A DNA stretch of 64,000 nt from Acidaminococcus sp. (lineage in GTDB: Bacteria > Bacillota > Negativicutes > Acidaminococcales > Acidaminococcaceae): the NCBI GenBank assembly GCA_022482815.1, contig JAKVOM010000001.1, forward strand, positions 992,001 through 1,056,000. The letters run 5' to 3'. Positions 34,456-44,263 of the stretch are shown in pieces. Both the position numbers and the translations under genes were made by a program. Within the stretch, counting starts at the first letter, position 1; every line of letters begins with the position of its first letter. A model generated the notes under the pieces. The model ran no database searches, was not told the origin of the DNA, and was given only the letters and a program-made list of their open reading frames with translations.

Positions 34456-35787
34456 ATGTATCCAAAACGGTTTTGGAATAAACATAAAAGAAAAATAAAA
34501 TATGGCTGTGCAATCTTTTTCGGCACCGTTATTGTTCTTTTTGTCATGGCCTGGATTTTAAGCCGTCAGGCAGCTGCTATCTTCAATATGGTGGCTGCTA
34601 AACAGCATTTTTTTGAAGGGACTATCACGGTAGAGGCCTTGTCGGCGACGCCGCTCGGACATGTACATTTTGAGAATCTGGTCTGGAAATCGGAAGGCGG
34701 GGAAAACCAAGTTGTCATTCCGGACGGACACTTCCACGTCAAACCGCTTGATTTTATTTTTAAAAGAGTTTCTACATCTACCATTGATAACCTGGAACTG
34801 AATGGAGCGGACATTGCGCTTACTTTTGATGACAGGATGCATATCAAGGGAATCCGGGCTATCGAGCGGGTGCAAAAGCCAAAAAAGAAGGACACTGGGA
34901 AAAAGAAGAAAAAATTTGATATCAAACTGAAAAACTTGAATGTTGTAGTGACGCTGAACCACTGCCGGCTCACTGCTTACTACAAGAGTCGTGTCCATAC
35001 GTTTAAAGACGTAAATGCAACACTGCACTATGACAGCAACGATAAGCTGACCATCGACTTCTCTACGGGCGAGCTCGGTGGTACCCTTGAAGGCGGCGGT
35101 GTGGATATTCAGGGAACGATAGACCTTAAACCCAAAATTTCTACCTATGACCTGCAGCTTGGCATCAAGGAACTGAATCCGTCCTCCCTGGGGACCGGAC
35201 TCGATATCCATGAAACGGTTACTGCCGGTGCTGCTGTTACGGGACAGCTTCCGGAACCGGTGATTGTGGGCAAGCTTTACATGAAGAGCCTGACGCTTCC
35301 CGGTCTTGCGTTTACCAATCTTCGCGGTAATTTTAAGTACAAAGACGGGTACATCGGGGCGCAGAATGTGACGGCTGATGTTTTCGGCGGTACGTGCGAC
35401 GCCCATGGTGGGTTTAATATCGATACCAAAGCTTATGACGTTTATGTCAAAGGGCATAACCTGAAGAGTGAAGTGGCGGCCAATGCTCCGTATTTCAAGA
35501 CTCTGGTAGAGCTCGATCTCACGATGAAATGTGACGGGAACCCGAAATCCACTTTGACGTATGGTTCTTTTACTTCGGGTAAGGGAATCTACGCGCTCAT
35601 TAAATTTGATTCTATCAGCGGGGCTTTCTCCAACCAGTACAAACGGCTTGCTTTTGATGACGTTCAGATTAAATCGCAGGGCGGCGACATCGTTGCTCCG
35701 CAGTTTGAGCTGATCGATGGCAAACTTCACCTGGGCAATCTTTATTTTGTGTCCCCGAACGGTACGCGCAGTCTTATCAGGTTCTAG
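34456..35787 (+). CDS. AsmA/TamB-like envelope protein (inferred)
   Basis: The 443-residue protein has an uncleaved N-terminal membrane anchor (about 15-36, after a basic start). A long periplasmic beta-rich region follows, built from repeated strands such as NLELNGADIALTF and GGTLEGGGVDIQGTID. A Lys-rich patch (about 137-154) interrupts it. The pattern of short amphipathic strands with Gly/Asn turns is that of AsmA-like or TamB-like bridge proteins that move lipid to the outer membrane. I cannot place it in a named family with certainty. It begins six bases after rpe and ends the operon. An outer-membrane role fits a diderm Firmicute. Confidence 0.55.
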   Translation: MYPKRFWNKHKRKIKYGCAIFFGTVIVLFVMAWILSRQAAAIFNMVAAKQHFFEGTITVEALSATPLGHVHFENLVWKSEGGENQVVIPDGHFHVKPLDFIFKRVSTSTIDNLELNGADIALTFDDRMHIKGIRAIERVQKPKKKDTGKKKKKFDIKLKNLNVVVTLNHCRLTAYYKSRVHTFKDVNATLHYDSNDKLTIDFSTGELGGTLEGGGVDIQGTIDLKPKISTYDLQLGIKELNPSSLGTGLDIHETVTAGAAVTGQLPEPVIVGKLYMKSLTLPGLAFTNLRGNFKYKDGYIGAQNVTADVFGGTCDAHGGFNIDTKAYDVYVKGHNLKSEVAANAPYFKTLVELDLTMKCDGNPKSTLTYGSFTSGKGIYALIKFDSISGAFSNQYKRLAFDDVQIKSQGGDIVAPQFELIDGKLHLGNLYFVSPNGTRSLIRF

Positions 35788-35790
35788 ATG

Positions 35791-35838
35791 AAAGAGGCTG
35801 GGAAGAAATGTGTCAGCATTTTTTTCCAGCCTCTTTTT
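35791..35838 (+). terminator. Operon terminator (def to AsmA-like)
   Basis: AAGAGGCTGGGAAGAAAT and ATTTTTTTCCAGCCTCTTTTT form a strong stem with a T run right after the stop. Confidence 0.85.
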
Positions 35839-35880
35839 GCGCAGTTCGTTGCTTGACACATACCTTGCCAGCCACTCAAT

Positions 35881-35908
35881 TTGCATTTCTACTCATATGT
35901 GTTATAAT
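35881..35908 (+). promoter_or_regulatory. Riboflavin operon promoter
   Basis: TTGCAT (35881-35886), a 16-base spacer and a perfect TATAAT (35903-35908), shortly before the FMN riboswitch. Confidence 0.7.
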
Positions 35909-35931
35909 AAAGCAGTAATTTAATAGGAATT

Positions 35932-36038
35932 GTCTTTGGGGCAGGGTGAGATTCCCAACCGGCGGTAAAGTCCGCGAGCCTTCGGGCATGAATTGGTGCA
36001 AGTCCAATACCGACAGTAGAGTCTGGATGAGAAAAGAC
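35932..36038 (+). ncRNA. FMN riboswitch (RFN element)
   Basis: Conserved RFN blocks in order: GGGGCAGGGTGAGATTCCC, ACCGGCGGTAAAGTCCGCGAGCC, GGTGCAAGTCC, ACCGACAGT and GTCTGGATGAGAAAAGAC. The ends GTCTTT and AAAAGAC close P1. It precedes ribD and a terminator at 36056. Confidence 0.96.
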
Positions 36039-36055
36039 AGCATGGAATGAGTGTA

Positions 36056-36094
36056 GCCGTACTATCTCCCCAAGGAGTTAGTGCGGTTTTTTCA
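36056..36094 (+). terminator. FMN-riboswitch terminator
   Basis: CCGTACTATCTCC / GGAGTTAGTGCGG pair with two mismatches, followed by TTTTTT. Expected to form when FMN is bound. Confidence 0.7.
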
Positions 36095-36114
36095 TATGTG
36101 AAGAGGTGACTGAC

Positions 36115-37212
36115 TTGACTGATGAAGAGTATATGAGAATTGCCCTGGACCTTGCTGAGAAGGCCCGTGGCTATACGAGTCCCAATCCGCTTGTGGGCTG
36201 CGTCATTGTGGCACCGGACGGGAAAATTGTGGGCCGCGGGTATCATCACAAGGCAGGGACACCGCACGCAGAGGTCAATGCGATGGCGGACGCTGGAGAT
36301 AAAGTCCGTGGTGCGACGGCTTATGTGACCCTTGAACCGTGTTCCCACTATGGACGTACGGGCCCTTGCTGCGAGGCCTTGATCAAGGCCGGTATCCGCA
36401 AGGTGGTCGCGGCGACCGGAGATCCGAATCCCCGGGTTTCAGGGCGCGGATTTGCCCGTCTCAGAGAGGCCGGTGTAGAAGTGGTCACAGGCATCCTGGA
36501 AAAGGAAGCACGGCGTCAGAATGAAGTGTTTATGCATTGGATGACGACGGGTCGTCCTTTTACCGTTTTGAAATATGCAATGACGCTCGATGGCAAGATT
36601 GCCACGGCATCCGGTGACTCCAAGTGGATTACAAGCGAAGCTTCCCGCCGCTATGCCCACCGTCTGCGCGCCTGGTATGATGCCATTCTGGTAGGGAAGG
36701 GAACCGTTCTTGCCGATGATCCGTCTCTGACCTGCCGTCTTGTAGAGGGCAATAACCCGGTTCGTGTCATCCTGGATACGCATGCCGAACTTCCAACGGA
36801 CCGGAAAGTTTTTACCGATGGCGCAGCAAAGACAATTCTTGTTGTTTCAGAGAAAGTGCCGCAGGAAAGATGGAAAAAGATGTCTGAAATTCCGCAGGTT
36901 ACAGTGCTTCCTCTGCCGGAAAAAGACGGTCATATCGACTTGGAGGCCCTTCTTGATGCACTGGGCAAAGAGTCGCTTACCAGTCTTCTTGTAGAAGGCG
37001 GCAGCGCTGTTCTTGGCGCTTTCCTGGATGCCCGGCTGGCTCAGCGTGTGTACGCGTTTATTGCACCTTCCCTGATTGGCGGAAAAGATAACCTGACCGC
37101 CATAGGAGGCAAGGGGGCTTCCACAATGGATGAGCGGATTACCTTGCAGGAACCACACGTTGAAGAGGTGGGACCGGACGTTATGGTTACGGGCCTTCTG
37201 GAAAGGAGCTGA
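36115..37212 (+). CDS. ribD: Bifunctional riboflavin deaminase/reductase RibD
   Basis: I prefer TTG 36115 (AGAGGTG six bases before) over GTG 36106, which overlaps that ribosome site. The protein has 365 residues. The N-terminal deaminase has the zinc motif HAEVNAM and PCSHYGRTGPCCEAL (about 45-90). The C-terminal reductase has KYAMTLDGKIATASGDSKWI and LLVEGGSAVLGAFL. It converts the GTP cyclohydrolase product in two steps. First gene of the riboswitch-controlled operon. Confidence 0.95.
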   Translation: MTDEEYMRIALDLAEKARGYTSPNPLVGCVIVAPDGKIVGRGYHHKAGTPHAEVNAMADAGDKVRGATAYVTLEPCSHYGRTGPCCEALIKAGIRKVVAATGDPNPRVSGRGFARLREAGVEVVTGILEKEARRQNEVFMHWMTTGRPFTVLKYAMTLDGKIATASGDSKWITSEASRRYAHRLRAWYDAILVGKGTVLADDPSLTCRLVEGNNPVRVILDTHAELPTDRKVFTDGAAKTILVVSEKVPQERWKKMSEIPQVTVLPLPEKDGHIDLEALLDALGKESLTSLLVEGGSAVLGAFLDARLAQRVYAFIAPSLIGGKDNLTAIGGKGASTMDERITLQEPHVEEVGPDVMVTGLLERS

Positions 37213-37216
37213 CCTC

Positions 37217-37852
37217 ATGTTTACCGGACTTATTGCCGAATTGGGGCATGTGGAAGCGCTGCGGCGTGAACAGAATTCTTATCGACTGACCCTTTCGGCC
37301 GAAAAAATTCCGCCCCAGCTCGTGATTGGAGAAAGTGTCTGCTGTAATGGGGCTTGTCTGACCGTGACGAGTGCGGACAGCCATCATTTTACAGTGGATG
37401 TCATGCCGGAAACGGTGCGGCGCACAACAATCGGCCTCCTGAAAAAGGGAGATCCCGTGAATCTGGAACGGACCCTCCGCGTAGGTGACGGCCTTGATGG
37501 CCACATTGTGCAGGGCCACGTTGACGGCGTGGGAACGATTGTGCGTATGGTACCGGAAGGTATTGCGAAGGTCACGACAATCAGTGCTCCGCCGGAATTG
37601 CTGCAGCTTATGGTGACCAAGGGCTCGATTGCCATTGACGGAATCAGCCTGACGTTAACGGATGTCACGGATACGAATTTTTCAGTGTCCCTGATTCCCC
37701 TGACTGTGCAGTTTACAACGTTAGGTGTAAAGAAACCCGGCGATAAGGTCAATCTTGAGACCGATATCCTGGGAAAATATATAAAAAAAATGATGGAAAA
37801 CCGTAGCGGTGGTCTTACAATGAAGTCCCTGCTGGAAAATGGGTTTGCATAA
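37217..37852 (+). CDS. ribE: Riboflavin synthase, alpha subunit
   Basis: This 211-residue protein from ATG 37217 (AAAGGAG upstream) starts with MFTGLIAELG, the family signature. It has two lumazine-binding repeats (about 1-95 and 96-190) that share the GxVxG..HVDGVG pattern. It dismutates two 6,7-dimethyl-8-ribityllumazine into riboflavin and pyrimidine. It follows ribD after four bases. Confidence 0.95.
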   Translation: MFTGLIAELGHVEALRREQNSYRLTLSAEKIPPQLVIGESVCCNGACLTVTSADSHHFTVDVMPETVRRTTIGLLKKGDPVNLERTLRVGDGLDGHIVQGHVDGVGTIVRMVPEGIAKVTTISAPPELLQLMVTKGSIAIDGISLTLTDVTDTNFSVSLIPLTVQFTTLGVKKPGDKVNLETDILGKYIKKMMENRSGGLTMKSLLENGFA

Positions 37853-37864
37853 GGAGTGTGTGTT

Positions 37865-39088
37865 ATGGACAATGAATTTAAGTTTAACACGATTGACGAG
37901 GCAATTGCCGATATCAAGGCCGGTAAGATGGTACTGGTAACGGATGACCCTGACCGTGAAAACGAAGGCGACCTGATCATGGCGGCGGATTTTGTAACGC
38001 CGGATGCCATTAACTTTATGGCTACTCATGCCAAGGGATTGATTTGCGCTCCCTGCGACGGGTCCATTCTGGATCGTCTGCAGCTGGAGCCGATGGTTGC
38101 TAACAATACGGATAATCACGAAACGGCTTTCACCGTGTCCATTGACCATGTGGATACGACCACGGGCATTTCTGCTGTGGAAAGAGCCTATACCATCAAG
38201 AAGCTTACCGACAAGGATGCCAAGCCTCTGGACTTCCGTCGTCCGGGCCATGTCTTCCCGCTGCGCAGCAAAGAAGGCGGCGTTATGCGCCGTACCGGTC
38301 ATACTGAAACAACGACCGATTTGTGTAAACTCGCAGGTCTCACTCCGGCTGGTATCTGCTGCGAAATCATGAGTGCCGACGGTACGATGGCAAGAACTCC
38401 GGAACTGATTGAATTTGCCAAGAAATATCATCTGACCTTTATCACCGTGGCCGATCTTGTTGCCTACCGCAAGAGAACCGAAAAGATGGTTCATCGTATT
38501 GCTAATGTGGCATTGCCGAGCAAGTATGGCACGTTCCGCGCAATTGGTTACGAAAATGATTTGAATGATAAGTGCGATGTAGCTATCATCAAGGGAGAAG
38601 TGGCCGGTAAGAAAAACGTACTTGTCCGCGTCCATTCCGAATGCCTTACGGGGGATGCTTTTGGTTCCCTGCGCTGCGACTGCGGCGACCAGCTGGCAAC
38701 GAGCCTGCGGATGATTGAAAAGGAAGGCTGCGGCGTGGTTCTTTACATGCGCCAGGAAGGCCGCGGTATTGGCCTTGCCAATAAGCTGCGCGCTTATGAA
38801 CTGCAGGATAAGGGCCTCGATACGGTGGATGCCAACATTAAGCTGGGCTTCAAACCGGATCAGCGCGACTATGGTATCGGTGCCCAGATTCTGTCCGACC
38901 TGGGACTGACGAGTATCCGTCTCCTTACGAATAACCCTGCCAAGCGTGCCGGCCTTTCCGGATATGGCATTACCATTACGGAAAGCGTGCCTATCATCAT
39001 GAAAGATAATCGCTATAATCATAGATACATGGTTACCAAGCAAGTCCGCATGGGCCATGAACTGCATGAAACGGAGGTTTTGAAATGA
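37865..39088 (+). CDS. ribBA: Bifunctional DHBP synthase / GTP cyclohydrolase II
   Basis: This 407-residue protein starts at ATG 37865 (AAGGAG eight bases before). The N-terminal RibB domain has [15 protein letters not shown] (about 28-42) and RTGHTE. The C-terminal RibA domain (from about 205) has the zinc set [15 protein letters not shown] and RQEGRGIG. It makes both precursors of lumazine from ribulose-5-P and GTP. ribH overlaps by four bases. Confidence 0.96.
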   Translation: MDNEFKFNTIDEAIADIKAGKMVLVTDDPDRENEGDLIMAADFVTPDAINFMATHAKGLICAPCDGSILDRLQLEPMVANNTDNHETAFTVSIDHVDTTTGISAVERAYTIKKLTDKDAKPLDFRRPGHVFPLRSKEGGVMRRTGHTETTTDLCKLAGLTPAGICCEIMSADGTMARTPELIEFAKKYHLTFITVADLVAYRKRTEKMVHRIANVALPSKYGTFRAIGYENDLNDKCDVAIIKGEVAGKKNVLVRVHSECLTGDAFGSLRCDCGDQLATSLRMIEKEGCGVVLYMRQEGRGIGLANKLRAYELQDKGLDTVDANIKLGFKPDQRDYGIGAQILSDLGLTSIRLLTNNPAKRAGLSGYGITITESVPIIMKDNRYNHRYMVTKQVRMGHELHETEVLK

Positions 39089-39546
39089 AGGTTTTAGAAG
39101 GAAAATTACTTGCGCAAGGTCTTAAATTCGGGATTGTCGTCTCCCGTTTCAATGATTTTATTACGAGCAAGCTGCTCTCCGGGGCGGAAGATACGCTCGT
39201 TCGTCATGGTGTATCCGCTGATGATATTACAGTAGCCTGGGTTCCGGGCGCTTTTGAAATTCCACTCATTGCCAAAAAGATGGCAAAAAGCGGTAAATAT
39301 GATGGCATCATCTGCCTTGGTGCCGTCATTCGCGGTGCAACGAGCCATTATGATTATGTCTGCAACGAAGTCTCCAAGGGCATTGCCCTCGTCAACATGG
39401 AAACGGAAGTCCCGACGGGCTTTGGTATCCTTACGACCGAAAACATCGAACAGGCCGTGGAACGCGCCGGCACTAAAGCAGGCAACAAGGGATCTTCTAC
39501 GGCAGAAGCTGTTATTGAAATGGTCAACCTGACGAAGAACCTGTGA
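39085..39546 (+). CDS. ribH: 6,7-dimethyl-8-ribityllumazine synthase
   Basis: The 153-residue protein has the expected length and motifs: [14 protein letters not shown] (about 13-26), VPGAFEIP (about 54-61), [15 protein letters not shown] (about 80-94) and [23 protein letters not shown] (about 113-135). It assembles as icosahedral capsids or pentamers and joins the two branches of the pathway. It overlaps ribBA by four bases and the hslO frame by four. Confidence 0.96.
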   Translation: MKVLEGKLLAQGLKFGIVVSRFNDFITSKLLSGAEDTLVRHGVSADDITVAWVPGAFEIPLIAKKMAKSGKYDGIICLGAVIRGATSHYDYVCNEVSKGIALVNMETEVPTGFGILTTENIEQAVERAGTKAGNKGSSTAEAVIEMVNLTKNL

Positions 39547-40442
39547 GCATCATGGAAGATGTATTAGTGCGTGGTACAGTGGGAGATGCTCGCGTGTATG
39601 CGGTTACGACGACCCACTTGACCCAATATATGAATGAAACTCACAAATTAAGTCCGGTAGCGGCAGCTGCCCTGGGGCGCGCCTGTGCCGGAGCGCTCAT
39701 GATGGCAGCCACGATGAAGGACAACGAAGGTGTAACACTTCGCTTCAAGGGCAACGGCCCTCTGGGCCAGGTACTGGCTGATGCCACAGGATACACGGTT
39801 CGCGGTTTTGTGCAGCATCCGCAGGTCATGCTGCCTTCCAAAAACGGCAAACTGGACGTTGGCGGCGGTGTTGGTAAGGATGGGCTCCTTATTGTCACCC
39901 GGATTCCTGAAAAGGGTGCGCCTTTTACCGGCTGCTCTCTGCTGAAAAGCGGCGAAATTGCCGACGATCTGACAAAGTATTTGTTTGATTCCGAGCAGAC
40001 GCCCTCCGTTGTCGCATTAGGGGTACTGGTGAATCCGGACTGTTCCATTGCTGCATCGGGCGGGTTCTTTGTCCAGCCGCTTCCAGGTGCCACGGATGAT
40101 TTTCTGGAAGCGCTGGAACATAATGTCATGTCCCTTCCTCCTGTAACAGAAATGCTGAAACAAGGGCATACGGCTGAGGATATCATTCGCATCGTCGGCA
40201 AGGGGATGACCGTGGATATTTTGGACTCCCATCCCGTATCTTTCCACTGCAGCTGCAGCCGGGAAGGTGTAGAACGCATGATAGAGGGCCTTCCTGATAA
40301 GGAATTTGAGGCCATGCTGAAGGATCCGAAGACGGAAGTGACCTGTCACTACTGCGGCCGTCATTACCTCTTTACGCCGGAGGAACTGCGGGCCCTGCCG
40401 CGGAAACCCAGAAAAGAAAATGACGCCAAAGCGGTAAAATGA
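39543..40442 (+). CDS. hslO: Redox-regulated chaperone Hsp33
   Basis: The 299-residue protein (from GTG 39543; ATG 39552 is an equally possible start) matches Hsp33. The N-terminal region has [24 protein letters not shown]. The C-terminal redox switch is CSCS (about 235) plus [10 protein letters not shown] (about 263), four zinc-binding Cys. Oxidation releases zinc and turns on holdase activity. It overlaps ribH by four bases, so it is read from the riboflavin operon. A terminator follows. Confidence 0.94.
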   Translation: MSIMEDVLVRGTVGDARVYAVTTTHLTQYMNETHKLSPVAAAALGRACAGALMMAATMKDNEGVTLRFKGNGPLGQVLADATGYTVRGFVQHPQVMLPSKNGKLDVGGGVGKDGLLIVTRIPEKGAPFTGCSLLKSGEIADDLTKYLFDSEQTPSVVALGVLVNPDCSIAASGGFFVQPLPGATDDFLEALEHNVMSLPPVTEMLKQGHTAEDIIRIVGKGMTVDILDSHPVSFHCSCSREGVERMIEGLPDKEFEAMLKDPKTEVTCHYCGRHYLFTPEELRALPRKPRKENDAKAVK

Positions 40443-40445
40443 TAA

Positions 40446-40491
40446 GAAAGGGACCGTGCAAAAATGATTTCATTTTTGCACGGCCTCTTTT
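40446..40491 (+). terminator. Terminator of the rib-hslO operon
   Basis: AAAGGGACCGTGCAAAAATGA / TCATTTTTGCACGGCCTCTTTT, a strong stem right after hslO. Confidence 0.85.
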
Positions 40492-40566
40492 ACGCCGGCG
40501 GCTGGCTGCCGACTACAGCAGGCCGATATATTCAGAGAAAAAAATCAGACTAAGTGGCGGAAAGAC

Positions 40567-40595
40567 TTGACGAATCGAACAAATGTTTATAGAAT
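40567..40595 (+). promoter_or_regulatory. recA promoter
   Basis: TTGACG (40567-40572), a 17-base spacer and TAGAAT (40590-40595). Confidence 0.75.
40576..40589. promoter_or_regulatory. SOS box (LexA/DinR operator)
   Basis: CGAACAAATGTTTA matches the Gram-positive consensus CGAACnnnnGTTCG at 12 of 14 positions counting the spacer, and lies between the -35 and -10. Repressor there would block RNA polymerase until DNA damage. Confidence 0.75.
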
Positions 40596-40628
40596 ACCAG
40601 TATGAAGATATTGCAAGGAGATGAAGTG

Positions 40629-41705
40629 ATGAGCATGGATATGGATAAAAGCAAAGCTTTAGACGCAGCAGTAAAACAAATTGAAAAAGACTTCGGTAAA
40701 GGCTCCATCATGAAACTGGGTGCCGCCGGAGATAAAATGAATATTGAAACAATCCCGACCGGCGCTCTTTCTTTGGATATAGCCCTCGGCGTCGGCGGCA
40801 TTCCCCGGGGCCGCATCATTGAGATTTACGGACCTGAATCTTCCGGTAAGACGACGGTCGCGCTGCATATGATTGCGGAAGCTCAGAAGCGCGGCGGATA
40901 TGCAGCTTTCATTGATGCTGAACACGCGCTGGATCCGGAATATGCCCGTCATCTGGGTGTCGATATCGATAACCTCTTGATTTCCCAGCCGGATACCGGT
41001 GAACAAGCCCTTGAAATCTGTGATGCCCTGGTTCGCAGCGGTGCCATTGATATTATTGTTATTGACTCTGTGGCAGCGCTGGTTCCGAAAGCAGAAATCG
41101 AAGGCGACATGGGTGATTCCCACGTAGGACTGCAGGCTCGTCTGATGAGCCAGGCACTGCGTAAATTGACGGGTGTCATTTCCAAGTCCCGTACGGCAAC
41201 CGTCTTTATCAACCAGATTCGTGAAAAAGTCGGCGTCATGTTCGGCAACCCTGAAACGACGACCGGCGGCCGTGCGCTGAAATTCTATTCGACGGTTCGT
41301 ATGGATGTACGCCGGATCGAAAGTATCAAAAACGGTAATGATGTTATCGGCAACCGGACGCGTGTCAAAGTCGTTAAGAACAAAGTAGCGCCTCCGTTCA
41401 AACAGGCTGAATTTGATATCATGTATGGCCAGGGTATTTCCCACGAAGGGTGCCTGGTAGACCTTGGTGTTCAGTACAACATCATCAATAAGAGCGGTGC
41501 CTGGTATTCCTATGGTGATGAGCGTATCGGCCAGGGCCGTGAAAATACGAAGGCATTTCTCAAGGAACATCCGGATATGGCTTTTGAGGTAGAAAACAGA
41601 ATCCGTGAAGCTGCAGGACTTCCTCCTCTGGCTCCGCTTGCAGGGGATGAAGGCGATTCCGAAAATCTGTTGAAACCGGAAGAGGACCCGACGAATGTGG
41701 GCTAA
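40629..41705 (+). CDS. recA: Recombinase RecA
   Basis: From ATG 40629 (AAGGAG eight bases before) the protein has 358 residues, normal for RecA. Walker A is GPESSGKT (68-75), followed by [28 protein letters not shown] and the DNA-binding loop 2 region ([22 protein letters not shown]) are intact. RecA drives strand exchange and LexA cleavage. recX overlaps by 11 bases. Control by the SOS box upstream. Confidence 0.97.
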   Translation: MSMDMDKSKALDAAVKQIEKDFGKGSIMKLGAAGDKMNIETIPTGALSLDIALGVGGIPRGRIIEIYGPESSGKTTVALHMIAEAQKRGGYAAFIDAEHALDPEYARHLGVDIDNLLISQPDTGEQALEICDALVRSGAIDIIVIDSVAALVPKAEIEGDMGDSHVGLQARLMSQALRKLTGVISKSRTATVFINQIREKVGVMFGNPETTTGGRALKFYSTVRMDVRRIESIKNGNDVIGNRTRVKVVKNKVAPPFKQAEFDIMYGQGISHEGCLVDLGVQYNIINKSGAWYSYGDERIGQGRENTKAFLKEHPDMAFEVENRIREAAGLPPLAPLAGDEGDSENLLKPEEDPTNVG

Positions 41706-42195
41706 ATCGAAAAAAATGCTCCTTTCCTACGCCGATGCGTATAATTTTTCCCTTGATCGCCTGGCAGATCGGGATCACAGTTCGGCTGAACTCACGGCTA
41801 AGCTGAAAGAACGCGGCTGCAGCGATGAAATGACAGAGCGTGTCCTTACGGCGCTCCGTTCCCATCATTTCGTCGATGACGAGCGCTGTGCCGGATATGT
41901 GGTCGATGCCTGGAGAAGGAAAAAATATTACGGACGGCAGTATCTGCGCCTGATGTTTTCAAAACGGATGATTCCGCAGGACATTGCGGAACGGCTTATG
42001 GAAGAAATCACGGAAGCAGAGGAGCGGGAAAGAGCCGGAGCACTGGCCCGGCAGCAGATGCCCAAACTTCGCCGCAAATATGGGGATGAATCCCGCAAGG
42101 GCAAAGCCGCACTGGCAAGGATGCTGACATCCCGTGGATTTACGAGCGGCGTGATTGCGGAGACGATTGGTCTCTATGATGATATGGCAGAGTAA
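41695..42195 (+). CDS. recX: RecA inhibitor RecX
   Basis: This 166-residue, charged, all-helical protein has three RecX-type repeats, as in [19 protein letters not shown] and [30 protein letters not shown]. RecX caps RecA filaments and blocks their growth. It overlaps the recA 3' end by 11 bases, the usual coupled arrangement, and is followed by a terminator. Confidence 0.88.
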   Translation: MWAKSKKMLLSYADAYNFSLDRLADRDHSSAELTAKLKERGCSDEMTERVLTALRSHHFVDDERCAGYVVDAWRRKKYYGRQYLRLMFSKRMIPQDIAERLMEEITEAEERERAGALARQQMPKLRRKYGDESRKGKAALARMLTSRGFTSGVIAETIGLYDDMAE

Positions 42196-42220
42196 AATCG
42201 GTCATTGGAATAATTTGTGT

Positions 42221-42278
42221 AAAAATGCAGTGTCTGGAAAGTATAAACAGCCTTTCAGACACTGCATTTTTGTTTTTG
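42221..42278 (+). terminator. Terminator after recX
   Basis: AAAAATGCAGTGTCTG(gaaagtataaacagcctt)TCAGACACTGCATTTTTG, with a T run. Confidence 0.88.
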
Positions 42279-42372
42279 AGAAGAGATTACACGAAAAGGG
42301 TGTACTTGTTCAAAGACCATATATAAATCCGTTTAAACCGCGGAAAATCGGGCATGGGCGACGGCTCCTTTG

Positions 42373-42401
42373 TTGACACTCCTCTCAAAATACTATAAAA
42401 T
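42373..42401 (+). promoter_or_regulatory. rny promoter
   Basis: TTGACA (42373-42378), a 17-base spacer and TAAAAT (42396-42401). About 100 bases of leader follow, with a hairpin AAGGCGACC-ctcat-GGTTGCCTT at 42427-42449. Confidence 0.75.
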
Positions 42402-42503
42402 AACAATGTCCAATTCATTGGGTATTAAGGCGACCCTCATGGTTGCCTTATTTGTTGTATGTAAAGAAAGTGTGAAAATTCCATAAAAAAGGAGGTGTGA
42501 ATC

Positions 42504-44042
42504 ATAGATCCCATAGTTATAGTTGTTGCAGTTGGTGCCGTGATTATCGGCGCAGGCGCAGGATACTTCGGACGCAAGAATGTGGCCGAAAGTAAAATTG
42601 GCAAAGCAGAAGACGTTTCCCGTCAAATGGTCGAGGATGCCCAGAAAGAGGCAGAGGCGAAGAAGAAGGAAGCGCTTCTCGAAGCAAAAGAAGAAATTCA
42701 TCGTCTGCGTTCCGAAATGGAACGGGAAAACAAGGAAAGACGTGCCGAACTGGCTAAGAAAGAACGCCGCTTAGTCCAAAAAGAAGAAAATATGGACCGC
42801 AAGATGGATGCGTATGAGAAGAAGGAAGAAAAACTTCAGGAACAAAGCAACCATCTTCGCGAAGCACAGAAAAAAGTGGATGAACTCTATGGTCAGCAAG
42901 TCACGGAATTGGAACGAATTTCCGGACTTACCAGTGATGAAGCGAAACAGGAATTGCTGGATAATGTGCGGGATGAAGTTAAGCATGACAAGGCAAAACT
43001 GATCAAGGATATGGAGCAGGAGGCAAAAGACATAGCCGATCAGAAAGCTCGGGAAATTATTTCCCTGGCGATTCAGCGCTGTGCTGCCGACCAGGTAGCA
43101 GAAACTACCGTAACGGTCGTTCCGCTGCCGAATGATGAAATGAAAGGTCGTATCATCGGGCGTGAAGGACGTAATATCCGGACCCTCGAAACCCTTACCG
43201 GTATCGATCTTATCATTGATGATACGCCGGAAGCTGTTATTATTTCCGGGTTCGACCCTGTGCGCAGGGAAGTAGCCCGTATCGCTCTGGAAAAATTGAT
43301 CAACGATGGCCGAATTCACCCAGCTCGTATTGAGGAAATGGTGGAAAAGGCCCAAAAAGAATTGGATCAGAAAATCAAGGAAGCCGGTGAGCAGGCTACC
43401 TTTGAGACGGGAGTTCACGGAATTCATCCGGAACTCATCAAACTGCTGGGGCGGTTGAAGTACCGTACCAGTTATGGGCAGAATGTGTTGAAGCATTCTA
43501 CGGAAGTTGCGCATTTGGCAGGCCTTATGGCTGCTGAACTGGGCGTAGACGTGAACGCGGCAAAACGTGCCGGTCTGCTGCATGATATTGGTAAAGCTGT
43601 GGACCACGAAGTGGAAGGATCCCATGTGGATCTGGGTGCTGAGGTGGCTAAGCGGTATCATGAAACGGATACGGTTATCAATACAATTATGTCCCATCAT
43701 GGTGATGTGGAACCAACCTCTGTTGAAGCTGTTCTTGTTTCCGCGGCCGATGCGATTTCGGCTGCCAGACCTGGAGCTCGTCGGGAGACCCTGGAAACTT
43801 ACCTCAAACGGCTTACGCGGCTTGAGGAGATTGCCGAATCCTTCGACGGTGTCGAAAAATGTTATGCGGTTCAGGCCGGCCGTGAAATTCGTATCATGGT
43901 CAAACCTGATAAGGTGGACGATGATGCTGCCGTTATCCTCGCTCACGATGTGGCAAAGCGCATCGAAGAGGAAATGGAATATCCGGGCCAGATCAAAGTT
44001 GTCATTGTGCGGGAAACCCGCGCGGTGGACTACGCAAAGTAA
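42504..44042 (+). CDS. rny: Ribonuclease Y, probably with an AUA start codon
   Basis: RNase Y is the membrane-anchored endonuclease that starts much mRNA decay in Firmicutes. The ribosome site GGAGGTG (42491-42497) is followed by an in-frame TGA (42498-42500) and then by ATC, ATA, GAT, CCC. Beginning at ATA 42504 the protein is 512 residues with the usual N-terminal anchor ([21 protein letters not shown]), as in B. subtilis RNase Y, which starts with MTPI. The first standard start, GTG 42540, has no ribosome site and removes half the anchor. The rest is classic: a long coiled coil (about 28-190), a KH domain ([12 protein letters not shown]) and an HD domain ([12 protein letters not shown]). 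Confidence 0.9.
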   Translation: MDPIVIVVAVGAVIIGAGAGYFGRKNVAESKIGKAEDVSRQMVEDAQKEAEAKKKEALLEAKEEIHRLRSEMERENKERRAELAKKERRLVQKEENMDRKMDAYEKKEEKLQEQSNHLREAQKKVDELYGQQVTELERISGLTSDEAKQELLDNVRDEVKHDKAKLIKDMEQEAKDIADQKAREIISLAIQRCAADQVAETTVTVVPLPNDEMKGRIIGREGRNIRTLETLTGIDLIIDDTPEAVIISGFDPVRREVARIALEKLINDGRIHPARIEEMVEKAQKELDQKIKEAGEQATFETGVHGIHPELIKLLGRLKYRTSYGQNVLKHSTEVAHLAGLMAAELGVDVNAAKRAGLLHDIGKAVDHEVEGSHVDLGAEVAKRYHETDTVINTIMSHHGDVEPTSVEAVLVSAADAISAARPGARRETLETYLKRLTRLEEIAESFDGVEKCYAVQAGREIRIMVKPDKVDDDAAVILAHDVAKRIEEEMEYPGQIKVVIVRETRAVDYAK

Positions 44043-44049
44043 ACTCAGA

Positions 44050-44084
44050 AGCGGTGAAGAAAATTTTCTTCGCCGCTTTTTTAG
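44050..44084 (+). terminator. Terminator after rny
   Basis: AGCGGTGAAGAAAATTTTCTTCGCCGCTTTTTT, a perfect stem with a T run, directly after the stop. Confidence 0.88.
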
Positions 44085-44263
44085 TCATTATAATCGTCCC
44101 TTTGTCATTTCTGCACGTGTCCTGAAGCCTGGCAGATGGAAAACTGACGACTCGAAAGTCATTAAAGTTTCACTGTAATCGGCAGATGATACTGATTATT
44201 TCATCCCCTTTCACACTTTTGTGATATACTTATTCCATACGCATTGAAGGGAGCTTGACAGTT

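Noticed and set aside
34558-35886. 442-codon minus-strand frame over the AsmA-like gene
   Set aside because: The + strand frame has a start six bases after rpe, a membrane anchor and a terminator; the minus frame has none of these.
37721-39067. 448-codon minus-strand frame over ribBA
   Set aside because: Antisense shadow of a strongly conserved enzyme gene.
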